The notes beneath the pieces are model-generated. The model was not told the origin of the DNA. It worked only from the letters and a program-made list of their open reading frames with translations, and did no database searches. The translations under genes were made by a program, and so were the position numbers. From an uncultured beta proteobacterium (GTDB taxonomy: Bacteria > Pseudomonadota > Gammaproteobacteria > Burkholderiales > Burkholderiaceae_C): a stretch of DNA of 64,000 nucleotides. Positions 1 through 8,592 of this stretch are shown here, piece after piece. The stretch's first letter is position 1. Each line of letters begins with the position of its first letter. Location of the stretch: positions 59,789 through 123,788 of the forward strand of contig CAIVLG010000142.1 in NCBI GenBank assembly GCA_903906695.1, in the 5' to 3' direction.

Positions 1-914
1 GTCGGGTTGGTGGTAGACGGATTGTTGGACCCGTGGATCTGGGTATGGCAGTTCAGGCAACTGCGACCCTGCCACAGGTTGATCACGTTCTTGCCACTGG
101 CAAAACTATTGCCGACTGGCACGCCGGTCTGACCGCCAAAGGCGCCGACGCCGCCAGCCACGTGGGGCGTGTGACATTGCTGGCAAAGCATCGGCGGGCG
201 TGTCTTGAGCATGCCGGCGATGACGCTGCCGTGCGGGTTGTGGCAGTTGGAGCAGTCTTCTGTGACTGGATCATGCTGGTGCACGAACGGGCCGCGTTTT
301 TCGGCATGGCAGGTGTAGCAGGTGTCGTTCGTGCTGTCGCGTTTGACCAGCTTGGGTCCGACCGAGCCATGCGGATTGTGGCAATCGGAGCAGACCATCT
401 TGCCTTCGGGAACCGGGTGGTGGGAAGGACGATTGACCTGCGAGCGCTGTTCCTTGTGGCAGGTGTAGCAGACTTCTGCCTGCGTCGCGCGGTTGCGGAC
501 CTTGTCATTGTTGCTGTGGATTTTGTGACAGGAATTGCAGGCCACATCGGCATTGTCATGCGCGCTGCCATTCCAATGCGTGCGATTCGGGTCTTTGATG
601 TGGCAGTTCATGCAGACTGCGCTGCGTTCATTGGCCGGCAGTGCGAGCTTCCTGATGAACATGCGATCAGGGTGGTTGTCGGCCGGTTTCTTGGGGTGCT
701 CGAGGCTGGGGCCATGGCAGCTGATGCAGTCGGGAACCCGCGCGTCGCTGGCAAAGCCATGTGCGGTCTTGCTCATGTCGGGCAGGTCTTCTTCGTCATG
801 GCAGGTGACGCACAGCTTGGCACCGACCTCGCCGGCGGCCCAGGCCGACCCCATCGGACCGAGCAAACCGAACAGGCACAGGCCCAGTATGGCCATTGAA
901 CTCTTGAATTGCAT
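1..914 (-). CDS. Decaheme c-type cytochrome, MtrA/DmsE family (partial, 3' end missing)
   Basis: Reading the minus strand from the ATG at 914 gives an uninterrupted frame to the left edge, 304 residues. It begins with a signal peptide ending near AWA-AG and contains ten CXXCH motifs (CVTCH, CISCH, CMNCH, CNSCH, CYTCH, CSDCH, CYTCH, CSNCH, CQQCH, CLNCH). Ten hemes in a protein of about 300-330 residues is the pattern of MtrA/MtoA/DmsE, the periplasmic cytochrome that threads a porin and carries electrons across the outer membrane. Only the extreme C-terminus should be missing. It lies 44 bp downstream of the MtrC-like gene, so one operon is likely. Direction of electron flow (Fe(III) respiration or Fe(II) oxidation) cannot be told from sequence. 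Confidence 0.93.
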   Translation of the reverse strand, partial: MQFKSSMAILGLCLFGLLGPMGSAWAAGEVGAKLCVTCHDEEDLPDMSKTAHGFASDARVPDCISCHGPSLEHPKKPADNHPDRMFIRKLALPANERSAVCMNCHIKDPNRTHWNGSAHDNADVACNSCHKIHSNNDKVRNRATQAEVCYTCHKEQRSQVNRPSHHPVPEGKMVCSDCHNPHGSVGPKLVKRDSTNDTCYTCHAEKRGPFVHQHDPVTEDCSNCHNPHGSVIAGMLKTRPPMLCQQCHTPHVAGGVGAFGGQTGVPVGNSFASGKNVINLWQGRSCLNCHTQIHGSNNPSTTNP

Positions 915-958
915 CCCAAATCCCTTCAAAACAGTTGGCAAGCTGCGGCGACCCATGG

Positions 959-3445
959 CTAATTCAATCCGTGGACGATGTCCACACTCTTGAAGCCGCC
1001 GCTGGCGTGACAGTCGTCACAGGTTTCGCGTGGCAACACGGCAGACACATCCGCCTGCGTGCGGGTGCCGAAAGTGGCGCCGCCGAAGTTGAGCACGTGC
1101 ACCTGCGCAGTGCTGGAATCGTGGCAGGAAGTGCAAGTGGCCGCCTTAGGCGAGATCACTTTCCAGAGCTTCGGGTCGGTGACTCCTGCATCCTTTTTGA
1201 CCACCGCGCCGAGCGTGCTCTGGTCGCGCTTGTAGGAGTTGTTGACGTGACAGGTGTTGCAGTTCAGGCTGGCGCCAGGCCATTTGGTGTCGGCTGAGAA
1301 GTTAGTCACCGCAACCGGTTTTCCGGTGCTGTCGACTTGCTGCGACAGCGAGGGGCCGCCGGTCATCGATGTGCCGTCGAGGTTGAACGCGCCCACCACC
1401 GTGTTGCCGGCTGTGAACGGATAGGTGCGCTTGCTGCTGCTATGGATGCCGTGGATCATGCGCTTGAACTGGTAAGACTCGTTCAGTGCCAGCCCGTTCG
1501 TCATCACGGTCGATGACACCCGGTTCGGATCATGGCAGGTCACGCAGGCTTCAACGATGGTGCGGGCACCACTATGGAAGGCATTCGCCAACGTGTTCGA
1601 ACCAGAAGTCGTACCGAGAAAGCCGTGGCAGGCATTGCACTTTTCGGTTGCGACGATGGTGCGGCGCGGCTGCAGGGTGCCGCTCAGCGCGAGTTCCATG
1701 TAACTGTGCTGCACGCCGATGTTGACCAGCACCGTGGGTATCACCTCGGGCCGCGGATTGGTACCGGAACTGGCTGCCAGCTGGTGCTCCTTGATCTGGC
1801 CGACGCTGACGACGCGGGCTGTGCCTTTGGCAAAGGCGATCGCGCTGTCGTCGGGCACCGGGATCGCAACCGTGTAGTGATTTTTGCCGTCATTGCTGCC
1901 TTGGTAGGCATAGGCATTGGCAGCGCTGCCGCCGTTGTTATAAGCAGAGAATTCGGTTACCGCGTCGAACTGGCCGACCATGTTCTGATAGGCGAGGTAG
2001 AAGCGCAGGTTGCCGAACCGTGCGGTGTTGGCGCAAGTGAGCGTCGCCCCACTGCCGCTGCAGTCCGACGTCACCAGGTTGTAGGCTGCGTTGCTGTTGG
2101 TCGGATCCGACAGGAAGTATTTGACGCTGACGCTGCGGGCCTTGTGGTCGGCGGTGTCGTTGAACGCGACGCTCTCAATATTCATCTTGTACTTGGCGAC
2201 GTTGATCTGCACCTGATTGAAGTGCACGCTTTCGGCCGAGAGGACGGAACCGACTCCGTGGCAGCTGGCGCACTGCTGATTGGTCAGCGCCTTGGCCGGC
2301 GCCCCGGGAGCGATTTGCGCGCCTGCGATGGCCTTGTGGCTGGTATCCCAGGCTGAACCCGCGTTGTTGGCATGGCAGGTCAGGCAGGCTTCCTTGCTCG
2401 GGTGGTTCTTCCAGTTGTCGCCCTGCGGCGTGCTCGGATTGGCGCCCGAATGGCACACTGCACAGTTGCGCAGGTCCTGCGGAAAGCCGACCTCGGCATA
2501 GCTGTGCTTGCTGTCCTGATAGCCCCAGATCGTGTAGTCCTCGCCGCCGGCTGCCGTACTGAGCAGTCTGCCGGCATGGATCTTGTGAACCATGGTGGAA
2601 AGGGTCAGCACGTTGCCGCTATTGGCGTCGGTCGTACCGGGGTTGTGACACAGCACGCAATATTGGGTATCGACGCGGCCACCGCCATGCAATCCCAGTT
2701 TTTCATGACAATTGTTGCAGGATGTAACGTCGGTCATCTTGCGGGTTTTGGCCGGATCGGTGACCAGCACCGATTTGCCGTTGGTGTCCAGCGTGAAATC
2801 AACGTAAGGGTTGACCAGAACTGTGACACCGGCTGCGTTCTGGTAACTGAGCTGAATGGCGACACGGTGCGTGCGTGCTGGTTCGAACACCACACCGTTG
2901 GTCTGGGTTGGGTCCTTGATGTCGGTCTTGAAGGTATAGGTGTAATAGCCGTCGGCGTTGTAAACCAGTTGCGTTGCCAACAAGGCGGGGTCGGTTTGTT
3001 TGGGGTCGGTTGTGGCCTGCATGGCTGACGTGAGCACCGGCTTGCCAGCGGGTCCAACGCCAGGGGTGGCAGTTTCCTTGCGATAGATGTAGTTGACCCA
3101 CTGGTCCGGGTCGCCATTGCTGCCGGGCACCAGTTTGGCGATGGCAAAGCTGACGCTGCTGATGGTCAGGCCGGTCTTCACCGCGCCGTCAGAGAACACT
3201 GTGAAGTTCACCTTGGGCGGGCCGCTGACCGCTACCGCCGCTATGCCGGCACCCTGCAGCACCGTGAAGGGCGCGGACGAATTGGTCGCGCTGTCGTTTG
3301 CCGGTAGCGCCGCGGCTGCCGCAATGACGCCGTTAGCCGGCGGCGCGACGGGTTGGGGGCTACCGCCACCGCTGCTGCCACCGCAACCTGCCATGACCAG
3401 TGAGATCAAGCAGGCACTACCCCAACGAGCCCATGAATGTTTCAT
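959..3445 (-). CDS. OmcA/MtrC-family decaheme c-type cytochrome lipoprotein
   Basis: 828 residues from the ATG at 3445. I prefer this start to the in-frame one at 3481 because it places a lipoprotein signal directly at the N-terminus (lipobox VMAGC, Cys21, followed by Gly/Ser). Ten CXXCH motifs are visible in two groups of five (CNNCH, CVLCH, CAVCH, CLTCH, CASCH; then CNACH, CVTCH, CNTCH, CTSCH, CDDCH), separated by a beta-rich stretch. This is the two-lobed layout of MtrC/OmcA, the cell-surface terminal reductase that passes electrons to metal oxides. The next gene is its MtrA-type partner. Function as an outer-surface electron conduit is inferred from family and context. Confidence 0.95.
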   Translation of the reverse strand: MKHSWARWGSACLISLVMAGCGGSSGGGSPQPVAPPANGVIAAAAALPANDSATNSSAPFTVLQGAGIAAVAVSGPPKVNFTVFSDGAVKTGLTISSVSFAIAKLVPGSNGDPDQWVNYIYRKETATPGVGPAGKPVLTSAMQATTDPKQTDPALLATQLVYNADGYYTYTFKTDIKDPTQTNGVVFEPARTHRVAIQLSYQNAAGVTVLVNPYVDFTLDTNGKSVLVTDPAKTRKMTDVTSCNNCHEKLGLHGGGRVDTQYCVLCHNPGTTDANSGNVLTLSTMVHKIHAGRLLSTAAGGEDYTIWGYQDSKHSYAEVGFPQDLRNCAVCHSGANPSTPQGDNWKNHPSKEACLTCHANNAGSAWDTSHKAIAGAQIAPGAPAKALTNQQCASCHGVGSVLSAESVHFNQVQINVAKYKMNIESVAFNDTADHKARSVSVKYFLSDPTNSNAAYNLVTSDCSGSGATLTCANTARFGNLRFYLAYQNMVGQFDAVTEFSAYNNGGSAANAYAYQGSNDGKNHYTVAIPVPDDSAIAFAKGTARVVSVGQIKEHQLAASSGTNPRPEVIPTVLVNIGVQHSYMELALSGTLQPRRTIVATEKCNACHGFLGTTSGSNTLANAFHSGARTIVEACVTCHDPNRVSSTVMTNGLALNESYQFKRMIHGIHSSSKRTYPFTAGNTVVGAFNLDGTSMTGGPSLSQQVDSTGKPVAVTNFSADTKWPGASLNCNTCHVNNSYKRDQSTLGAVVKKDAGVTDPKLWKVISPKAATCTSCHDSSTAQVHVLNFGGATFGTRTQADVSAVLPRETCDDCHASGGFKSVDIVHGLN

Positions 3446-3573
3446 TTTTTCTCCGTCGTTTCCTGTTAAACGACACGACACGAACTGCTGACAGCGGTTA
3501 GCGCGATACCGTTATTTCCTTGCAATTCATTCTAGCGAGTGAACCATTCACTTGTTCGTCGGGTGGTTCGGAT

Positions 3574-3912
3574 CTACTGCGCCAGAATCCAGTCGGCCAG
3601 GTTTTTCTGTGCGGCGGCATCCTTGGTGTCAACGATCTTGTGCTCTTCCTCGCCGTCAGCCGTCTTCACCTTGGGACCGGTCGTGATGGCCTTGACGACG
3701 GTGGCCTGGCCATCGGCCTTGCCTTTGTACTTGGCGCCAATGCTCTTCAGGGACGGGCCTTTTTTCACCTTGTCAACGTCATGGCAGGTATTGCATTTGT
3801 TCTTCTTGAACAAGGCCTGCGCTGCGTCGGCGTCGACCGCCGCGATGGAGTGGGTCGAAAATCCGGCCAGCGCTGCAACGGCCAGGGACGCTGCGATTTG
3901 TGTCAATTTCAT
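3574..3912 (-). CDS. Small periplasmic class I monoheme cytochrome c
   Basis: 112 residues with a cleavable signal peptide (cut near SIAA-VD) and one heme site, C40-N-T-C-H44. The mature part contains no Met at all. At the spot where class I cytochromes carry the axial Met, 22 residues from the C-terminus as in c551-type proteins, there is His91 followed by K-I-V. The second axial ligand is therefore probably His. The gene is first in the decaheme operon, 128 bp before the MtrC-like start, so it is a good candidate for a periplasmic shuttle between the inner membrane and the outer-membrane conduit, comparable in position to MtoD in Fe(II)-oxidiser operons. The role is inferred. Confidence 0.88.
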   Translation of the reverse strand: MKLTQIAASLAVAALAGFSTHSIAAVDADAAQALFKKNKCNTCHDVDKVKKGPSLKSIGAKYKGKADGQATVVKAITTGPKVKTADGEEEHKIVDTKDAAAQKNLADWILAQ

Positions 3913-3956
3913 TTCAAAGCCTTTCAGGTTACGGTTTCATCGGTCTAAAGCAAACT

Positions 3957-3980
3957 CAAGCAAACGCGATGGTTTGCTTG
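3957..3980. promoter_or_regulatory. 9-bp inverted repeat upstream of the cytochrome operon
   Basis: CAAGCAAAC (3957-3965) and GTTTGCTTG (3972-3980) are perfect reverse complements with a 6-bp spacer. A further GCAAAC copy lies 10 bp earlier (from about 3950). The element sits 45-68 bp before the first cytochrome start codon. No T-run follows it on the transcribed strand, so an operator or a 5' UTR hairpin is more likely than a terminator. Confidence 0.5.
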
Positions 3981-4041
3981 CGACAAGGATAAACGCTAAG
4001 CCATTACCTGCTCTGCTGGAACTCAATGGTATGGGCTCTGG

Positions 4042-4055
4042 TTGATATAAATCAA
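4042..4055. promoter_or_regulatory. Perfect FNR-type box upstream of the cytochrome operon
   Basis: TTGATATAAATCAA matches the FNR/Anr consensus TTGAT-N4-ATCAA at all ten fixed positions. It lies 130-143 bp before the start of the minus-strand cytochrome operon, in the gap after the ABC auxiliary lipoprotein gene. Oxygen-responsive control of a metal-reduction or electron-transfer operon would be biologically sensible. Binding and promoter position are inferred; I did not find a convincing -10 element at the canonical distance. Confidence 0.6.
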
Positions 4056-4118
4056 ATAGTTTCTCGGGTTTTCGTCCGCGGTGTTGCATTCTCGTCAGCT
4101 CTGGCCGGGCCGGCAGGG

Positions 4119-4781
4119 CTATTGGCCGATAGCCTGAAGCCACTGGTCGATCTCCAGCGCTGCGGCATCGGCGGCGGCCGTCAGAGCCCGCACCCCGCCT
4201 GATGCATCGGGCGTAGGGGCTTCGCGTTGCACGACCAGACTGCGCTGCGCCAGCCACTTTCCCCCTTTGGGGCCAGGGCGCGTCACGGTGGCGCGCAGCC
4301 TCAGCAGGCCCGAGCTGGCGGCGGCCGAATTGAACAGCTGGCTGAACTCTTCAAGCTCAATTTGCAGCAGTGCCGGCGTGGCGGCGTCCGCTTCGACGCT
4401 TTCACCAGGGTTGAGCATGGCTCGGCGTTGGCTCAAGTGCTGGCGCAAGCGCAGGCGTAACAATTGCGCCGGAGTGGCACTCCAGCGCGCCAGTGCGTAG
4501 GGCCGCAGTTGCTGACTGTCGATGTAGTTCAGTCGGTAGAGGAGGGCGGTGCTGTCGAGCGCCGGACTGGCTTCGATCACATCAAGCATCAGCGCCGGCA
4601 GGCGATCAGTTGCCGTGGGTGCGATATTGCGCGCAGCGCCGGGGCCAAAATCATAGATCACCGGTGGCGCCGGACGGCTTGACATGGCACACCCTGCCAG
4701 CCCCAGCATGAGAACAAAAACGAGCCAACTGAGGACCATGGGGTGGGTCCGGTGAATTGCTCGAGTCATGGCGTCTTTCAT
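4119..4781 (-). CDS. ABC-type transport auxiliary lipoprotein (PqiC/DUF330-like)
   Basis: 220 residues with an N-terminal hydrophobic segment ending in the lipobox GLAGC. The rest resembles the PqiC/YmbA-type auxiliary component found next to MCE proteins: a Y-D-F-G-P start of the mature domain and a sheet-rich body. Its ATG overlaps the stop of the MCE gene by 4 bp (ATGA), so the two are translationally coupled. It is expected to be an outer-membrane or periplasmic partner in phospholipid transport. 206 bp separate it from the cytochrome gene downstream. Confidence 0.82.
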   Translation of the reverse strand: MKDAMTRAIHRTHPMVLSWLVFVLMLGLAGCAMSSRPAPPVIYDFGPGAARNIAPTATDRLPALMLDVIEASPALDSTALLYRLNYIDSQQLRPYALARWSATPAQLLRLRLRQHLSQRRAMLNPGESVEADAATPALLQIELEEFSQLFNSAAASSGLLRLRATVTRPGPKGGKWLAQRSLVVQREAPTPDASGGVRALTAAADAAALEIDQWLQAIGQ

Positions 4782-5743
4782 GGTTGTTCCCGGTTGGCGA
4801 CGAAGCCGGGCTCGCCCGGGCCGGGCGGCGTCACAACGTTGCCGAGAATCAGAGATTGCGGGTTTTCGCTGAGGGTGCTCGCGGCCCGACCCAACTGGCG
4901 CGCGCCGCGTGCACCGTCCTCAAGTGCCCGGTTGACACGCGGCAGAGTCGCCGAATTCAGATTCTGTCCAGTGGACCCCAGTGTCTCGCTGCCGCTGGCG
5001 ATCTGGTCCAGCGTGCCACCTTTTGCATTCATGCGTTCGGTGAGTATGCGGAAGGCGCGCGCCGAACTGCGTGCCTCCTCGGCGCTCTCGCCAACCCGGA
5101 TTGACGTGTCCTTGATGCTCTGAAGCGTGGCGTCGGCGTTTTGCACCAATTGGGGCAGAACCTTGCCGGATGCATTGCTCAAATTGCCGATGCTGGCCGC
5201 CGCCTGGTCCAGGCTGGCAACGGCAGAGATCAGCTTCTGCTGGTTGGCCGGCGCAAGCAGCAGGTTCATGCGTCGCGCTGTCTCTTCGAGTTGTGACAGG
5301 ATGCTCACGCCCCGGTCGGCAAGTTTGGAAAGCAACCCGGCTCGCATCGGAATGCGCCCCGGCATTCGTTCGCTGGTGTCGACCCGGACCTGGGATTCGC
5401 CGCTGTCATCGAGCTGCACGAATGCCAGACCGGTGACGCCCTGAAAGCCAAGGGTGGCGAAGGTCGACTGTGTGATCGGCGCCTGGTCGTTGATGGCGAT
5501 CCGGATCAGCACCTGGCCGCTGACCTTGGGATCGATGCCAATGGCCGTGACCTTGCCCACTGGAACGCCCTTGAAACGCACCGAAGCCTGTGGCTGCAGA
5601 CCGGTGATTGAGTCGGTGCTGGTCAATTCAAAGATCCGCAGTTGACGGTTGTCTCGTGTCAGCCAGACCGCCAGCGCGATCAGCAAGCTCAACAGCAATA
5701 GCACAAAAGTGCCGGCGGCAAGGGCGTGCGATTTATTTTCCAT
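4778..5743 (-). CDS. MCE-family lipid-binding protein, MlaD-like
   Basis: 321 residues. The ATG at 5743 is chosen because the longer frame to 5839 would run into the ATPase gene and lacks a membrane signal, whereas this start gives a single N-terminal helix (about residues 8-28). An MCE domain follows (about 35-115, with the motif V-R-F-K-G-V-P-V-G), then a long helical region of the type that forms a periplasmic channel or needle. The C-terminal extension makes it longer than E. coli MlaD (about 180 residues) and more like Gram-negative Ttg2C/Mce single-domain proteins. It is the substrate-binding component of the MCE transporter encoded here. Confidence 0.88.
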   Translation of the reverse strand: MENKSHALAAGTFVLLLLSLLIALAVWLTRDNRQLRIFELTSTDSITGLQPQASVRFKGVPVGKVTAIGIDPKVSGQVLIRIAINDQAPITQSTFATLGFQGVTGLAFVQLDDSGESQVRVDTSERMPGRIPMRAGLLSKLADRGVSILSQLEETARRMNLLLAPANQQKLISAVASLDQAAASIGNLSNASGKVLPQLVQNADATLQSIKDTSIRVGESAEEARSSARAFRILTERMNAKGGTLDQIASGSETLGSTGQNLNSATLPRVNRALEDGARGARQLGRAASTLSENPQSLILGNVVTPPGPGEPGFVANREQP

Positions 5744-5762
5744 TTTTTCTCGGTACCTCTTT

Positions 5763-6560
5763 CTACACCGACTGGGGCTGCTGCTGCAAGAGGGAGGCGG
5801 CACGCCGCCCGCGAGCGCCGCGGAAGAAATCATGGACAAACGGATGAGCGCAGGCCATCACATCGGCTGGCGTACCACTGACGACAATGCGCTTGTCGGC
5901 CACCACGGCAACACGGGTGCTGAGCTCGAACAGGGTGTCCAGATCGTGCGTCACCATGACGACAGTCAGCCCGAGTTCGTTGTGCAGCGAGCGCAGCAAC
6001 GCACAAAAGGCGTCGGCGCTGTCGGGGTCAAGGCCGGCGGTCGGTTCGTCCAGCAGCAACAGCGGCGGGTCCATCACCAGTGCGCGCGCCAGGGCCACGC
6101 GCTTGACCATGCCGCCGGACAGTTCGGCCGGCATCTTGTGCGCCTGCGCCGGATCAAGGCCGACCATTTGAAGTTTCACCATGGCAACATCGCGTATCAG
6201 CTCCGCAGGCAGGGTTACGAGTTCCTGCAGGGCAAAAGCAATGTTCTCGATGACCGTGAAGGCTGAAAACAGTGCGCCGTGCTGGAACAGCATGCCGACG
6301 CGACTGGCGGCGCCCTCGGAGCCCATCTGAGAGGCTGGTTGACCGAGTACCGTGACGCGACCGCGAGTCGCCGTTTCCAGGCCGAGTATCTGGCGCAACA
6401 GTACAGTCTTGCCACTGCCAGAGCCGCCGACGATGGACAGCAACTCGCCGGCTTCGATGCGAAGGTCAAGGTCCTGGTGAATCACCGTCTCAATGCCGGC
6501 GTAGTGATAGACGGTCCAGAGCTTATCGATCTTCACGACCGGTGCCGTGGTCGCCTTCAT
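5763..6560 (-). CDS. ABC transporter ATPase, MlaF-like
   Basis: 265 residues with all ABC motifs: Walker A G-G-S-G-S-G-K-T (about 45-52), signature L-S-G-G-M (about 146-150), Walker B L-L-L-L-D-E-P and the switch His in V-T-H-D. It lies between the MlaE-like permease and the MlaD-like MCE protein and overlaps the permease stop by 4 bp. It should energise phospholipid movement between the inner and outer membranes. Import versus export cannot be decided from sequence. Confidence 0.92.
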   Translation of the reverse strand: MKATTAPVVKIDKLWTVYHYAGIETVIHQDLDLRIEAGELLSIVGGSGSGKTVLLRQILGLETATRGRVTVLGQPASQMGSEGAASRVGMLFQHGALFSAFTVIENIAFALQELVTLPAELIRDVAMVKLQMVGLDPAQAHKMPAELSGGMVKRVALARALVMDPPLLLLDEPTAGLDPDSADAFCALLRSLHNELGLTVVMVTHDLDTLFELSTRVAVVADKRIVVSGTPADVMACAHPFVHDFFRGARGRRAASLLQQQPQSV

Positions 6561-7747
6561 ATGCCGATGTCCTTGAAGATGACGGCGAACAGCGCGTCGA
6601 CCAGAATCACCATCGTGATGGAGGTCACAACCGACGCCGTCGTGCCCTGGCCCAGGCTCTCGGTATTGGGCTTGACGCGCAGACCGTAGTGGCAGCCGAT
6701 CAAGGCAATCAGCAGTCCGAACACAACAGATTTGCCAACTGCCAGCGCCAGGTTCGACACCTCTACGGCGCGCGGCAGAGCCTGGAAGAAGTAAGCCGGT
6801 GTGACGTCCATCACCAGATCGGAAGCCAGCATACCGCCCAGCAGCGCAGCCATCGTGGTCCAGACCGTCAGCAAGGGCATGGCGATGGCCATGGCGATGG
6901 CGCGCGGAAGAACCAGCCGGTAGCCCTTGGCAATGCCCATGACCCGCATCGCGTCCAATTCCTCGGTGACCCGCATGACTCCGATCTGCGCCGTGATGGC
7001 CGAGCCGGAGCGTCCGGCGATCAGGATCGCCGCCAACACCGGTCCGAGTTCGCGGATCAGCGCGAGACCCAGGATGTTGACGATAAAGGCGTTGGCGCCG
7101 AACTGGCGCAGCTGTTGCGCCATCAGGTAGGCCAGCACCACGCCAATCAGGAAACCGACCAGTGCCGTGATCGGCAGGGCGGTGGCGCCGATGCGGTACA
7201 GGTGGCCGGACACGTCACGCCATGGGCCGCGTCGTGGTGCAGCGGCCAGTCGCAGGCTGTCCAGCAGCAACTGGCCGTTCAGACGGATGAAATAGCTGAT
7301 GTGCTCCTGCAGCACCAATAGTCTGTCGCCAAGTCGCAGGAAGAGCTGCCAGGCTGATCGTCTGGTCGGCTGCGGTGGCGTTGTGACGTAGCGCGCCACC
7401 CGCGTCAGCATGGCGCGTTGCGCTTCTTGCAGCAGCAAACCGGCCGGCCAGTGATGACCCCAGGCGTTCCACAAGAGCTGTGCGCCGGTATGGTCGAGCC
7501 GCTGCAGTTGTCTCAGATCCCAGGTCGGAGCCTTCACTTGGACCGCGCAACAATTCGCCAGATCCTTTTCAATTTGCGGCCACGTCGCTGGCTCGGCCAA
7601 ACGGGCCGCGGTCCAACTTCCCGCGAGCAACACACGGATCCCCTCGGGCGTGCTTTGCTGCCGGATGCTTGGACGGTTGTCGGCGGTGGCCGTTCGTTCG
7701 ATCAAAATAATGCAAAAGTGGGTTGGTGACAGCCTGCAGTCGGGCAT
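6557..7747 (-). CDS. MlaE-type permease with N-terminal STAS domain
   Basis: 396 residues from the ATG at 7747; an upstream in-frame ATG at 7801 would abut the divergent gene, and a TTG about 18 codons further in is also possible. The N-terminal third (about 30-125) resembles an STAS domain, with D-L-R-Q-L-Q-R-L-D-H-T-G as its conserved loop. The rest is the MlaE/YrbE permease with about five or six membrane helices and the conserved I-R-E-L-G-P-V-L region. The STAS and permease parts, separate as MlaB and MlaE in E. coli, are fused here, as is common in Burkholderiales. Confidence 0.9.
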   Translation of the reverse strand: MPDCRLSPTHFCIILIERTATADNRPSIRQQSTPEGIRVLLAGSWTAARLAEPATWPQIEKDLANCCAVQVKAPTWDLRQLQRLDHTGAQLLWNAWGHHWPAGLLLQEAQRAMLTRVARYVTTPPQPTRRSAWQLFLRLGDRLLVLQEHISYFIRLNGQLLLDSLRLAAAPRRGPWRDVSGHLYRIGATALPITALVGFLIGVVLAYLMAQQLRQFGANAFIVNILGLALIRELGPVLAAILIAGRSGSAITAQIGVMRVTEELDAMRVMGIAKGYRLVLPRAIAMAIAMPLLTVWTTMAALLGGMLASDLVMDVTPAYFFQALPRAVEVSNLALAVGKSVVFGLLIALIGCHYGLRVKPNTESLGQGTTASVVTSITMVILVDALFAVIFKDIGI

Positions 7748-7801
7748 CGTACCGCCAATAGCGCTTGGCTTGCGGCAAAATGTCCGAAACAGGAGCGACA
7801 A

Positions 7802-8590
7802 GTGACCAATTTGATTATTTCATCAACGCCGGAACTTGCTGTGGCGCAGCGCGGTCCGGTGCTCTGGCTGACCATCAACCGGGAGGAACGGCGCAACGCC
7901 ATGAGCCACGCGGTGCTGGCCGCCATGACGCAGGCCATCGCTGCGGCGCAGGGCGAGCGAGAGATTCGCGCCATTGTCATCACCGGTGCCGGCACCAAGG
8001 CTTTTTGCGCTGGCGCCGATCTGCAGTCGGCGCAGGCCTTCACCACCGATTATTCGGAACCGTTCGGGCATCTGGCGCAACTGTTGCGCGTTGCGCGTGC
8101 GAGCTACGTGCCCTTGATTGCACGCGTCAACGGAGCCTGCATGGCGGGTGGCATGGGCTTGATGGCGATGTGCGATATGGCGGTGGCGGCGCGCCATGCG
8201 GTGTTTGGTCTGCCGGAGGTGAAGGTCGGCGTCTTTCCGGCCCAGGTGCTCAGTGTGTTGCAGCACCTCATCCCCCGGCGTGTACTCAACGAGATGTGTT
8301 TGACCGGCGAGCCGATCACGTCAAAGCAAGCGCTGGAACTGGGTCTGGTGAACCATGTTGACGATGACGTCGATGCCAAGCTCCAGTGGCTGCTGGAGAG
8401 GCTTCTCGATAAATCACCGGCTGCCATCCGGCGTGGCCTGTACACAATGAAGAGGGTGGAGGCAATGGCGTTCGAGGAATCGATGTCGTTCACCGAGAGC
8501 CAGATCGCTCTGTTTACCCTCACCGAAGATGCCAAGGAGGGACAGAAGGCGTTTCAGGAAAAACGCAAACCGAACTGGCTGGGGCGTTGA
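7802..8590 (+). CDS. Enoyl-CoA hydratase/isomerase family protein
   Basis: 262 residues, GTG start with AGGAG seven bases upstream. It has the crotonase fold signatures: A-F-C-A-G-A-D-L for the oxyanion hole and the N-G-x-C-M-A-G-G-M-G-L region, followed by F-G-L-P-E-V-K-V-G-V-F-P. Of the two hydratase glutamates, the one in L-P-E-V is visible, while the other region reads M-G-L-M-A-M-C-D. Dehydration versus isomerase activity is therefore uncertain. It lies 2 bp before a GMC oxidoreductase and probably shares its transcript. A role in fatty-acid or branched-chain acyl-CoA turnover is likely. Confidence 0.88.
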   Translation: MTNLIISSTPELAVAQRGPVLWLTINREERRNAMSHAVLAAMTQAIAAAQGEREIRAIVITGAGTKAFCAGADLQSAQAFTTDYSEPFGHLAQLLRVARASYVPLIARVNGACMAGGMGLMAMCDMAVAARHAVFGLPEVKVGVFPAQVLSVLQHLIPRRVLNEMCLTGEPITSKQALELGLVNHVDDDVDAKLQWLLERLLDKSPAAIRRGLYTMKRVEAMAFEESMSFTESQIALFTLTEDAKEGQKAFQEKRKPNWLGR

Positions 8591-8592
8591 CC

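Noticed and set aside
33..899. Plus-strand 288-codon open frame opposite the MtrA-like gene
   Set aside because: It is the complement of ten CXXCH motifs in GC-rich DNA; the minus-strand protein explains the sequence fully.
3530..3560. Short AGTGAA-CCA-TTCACT dyad between the cytochrome genes as a terminator
   Set aside because: The stem is only 6 bp with a 3-base loop and no T-run follows.
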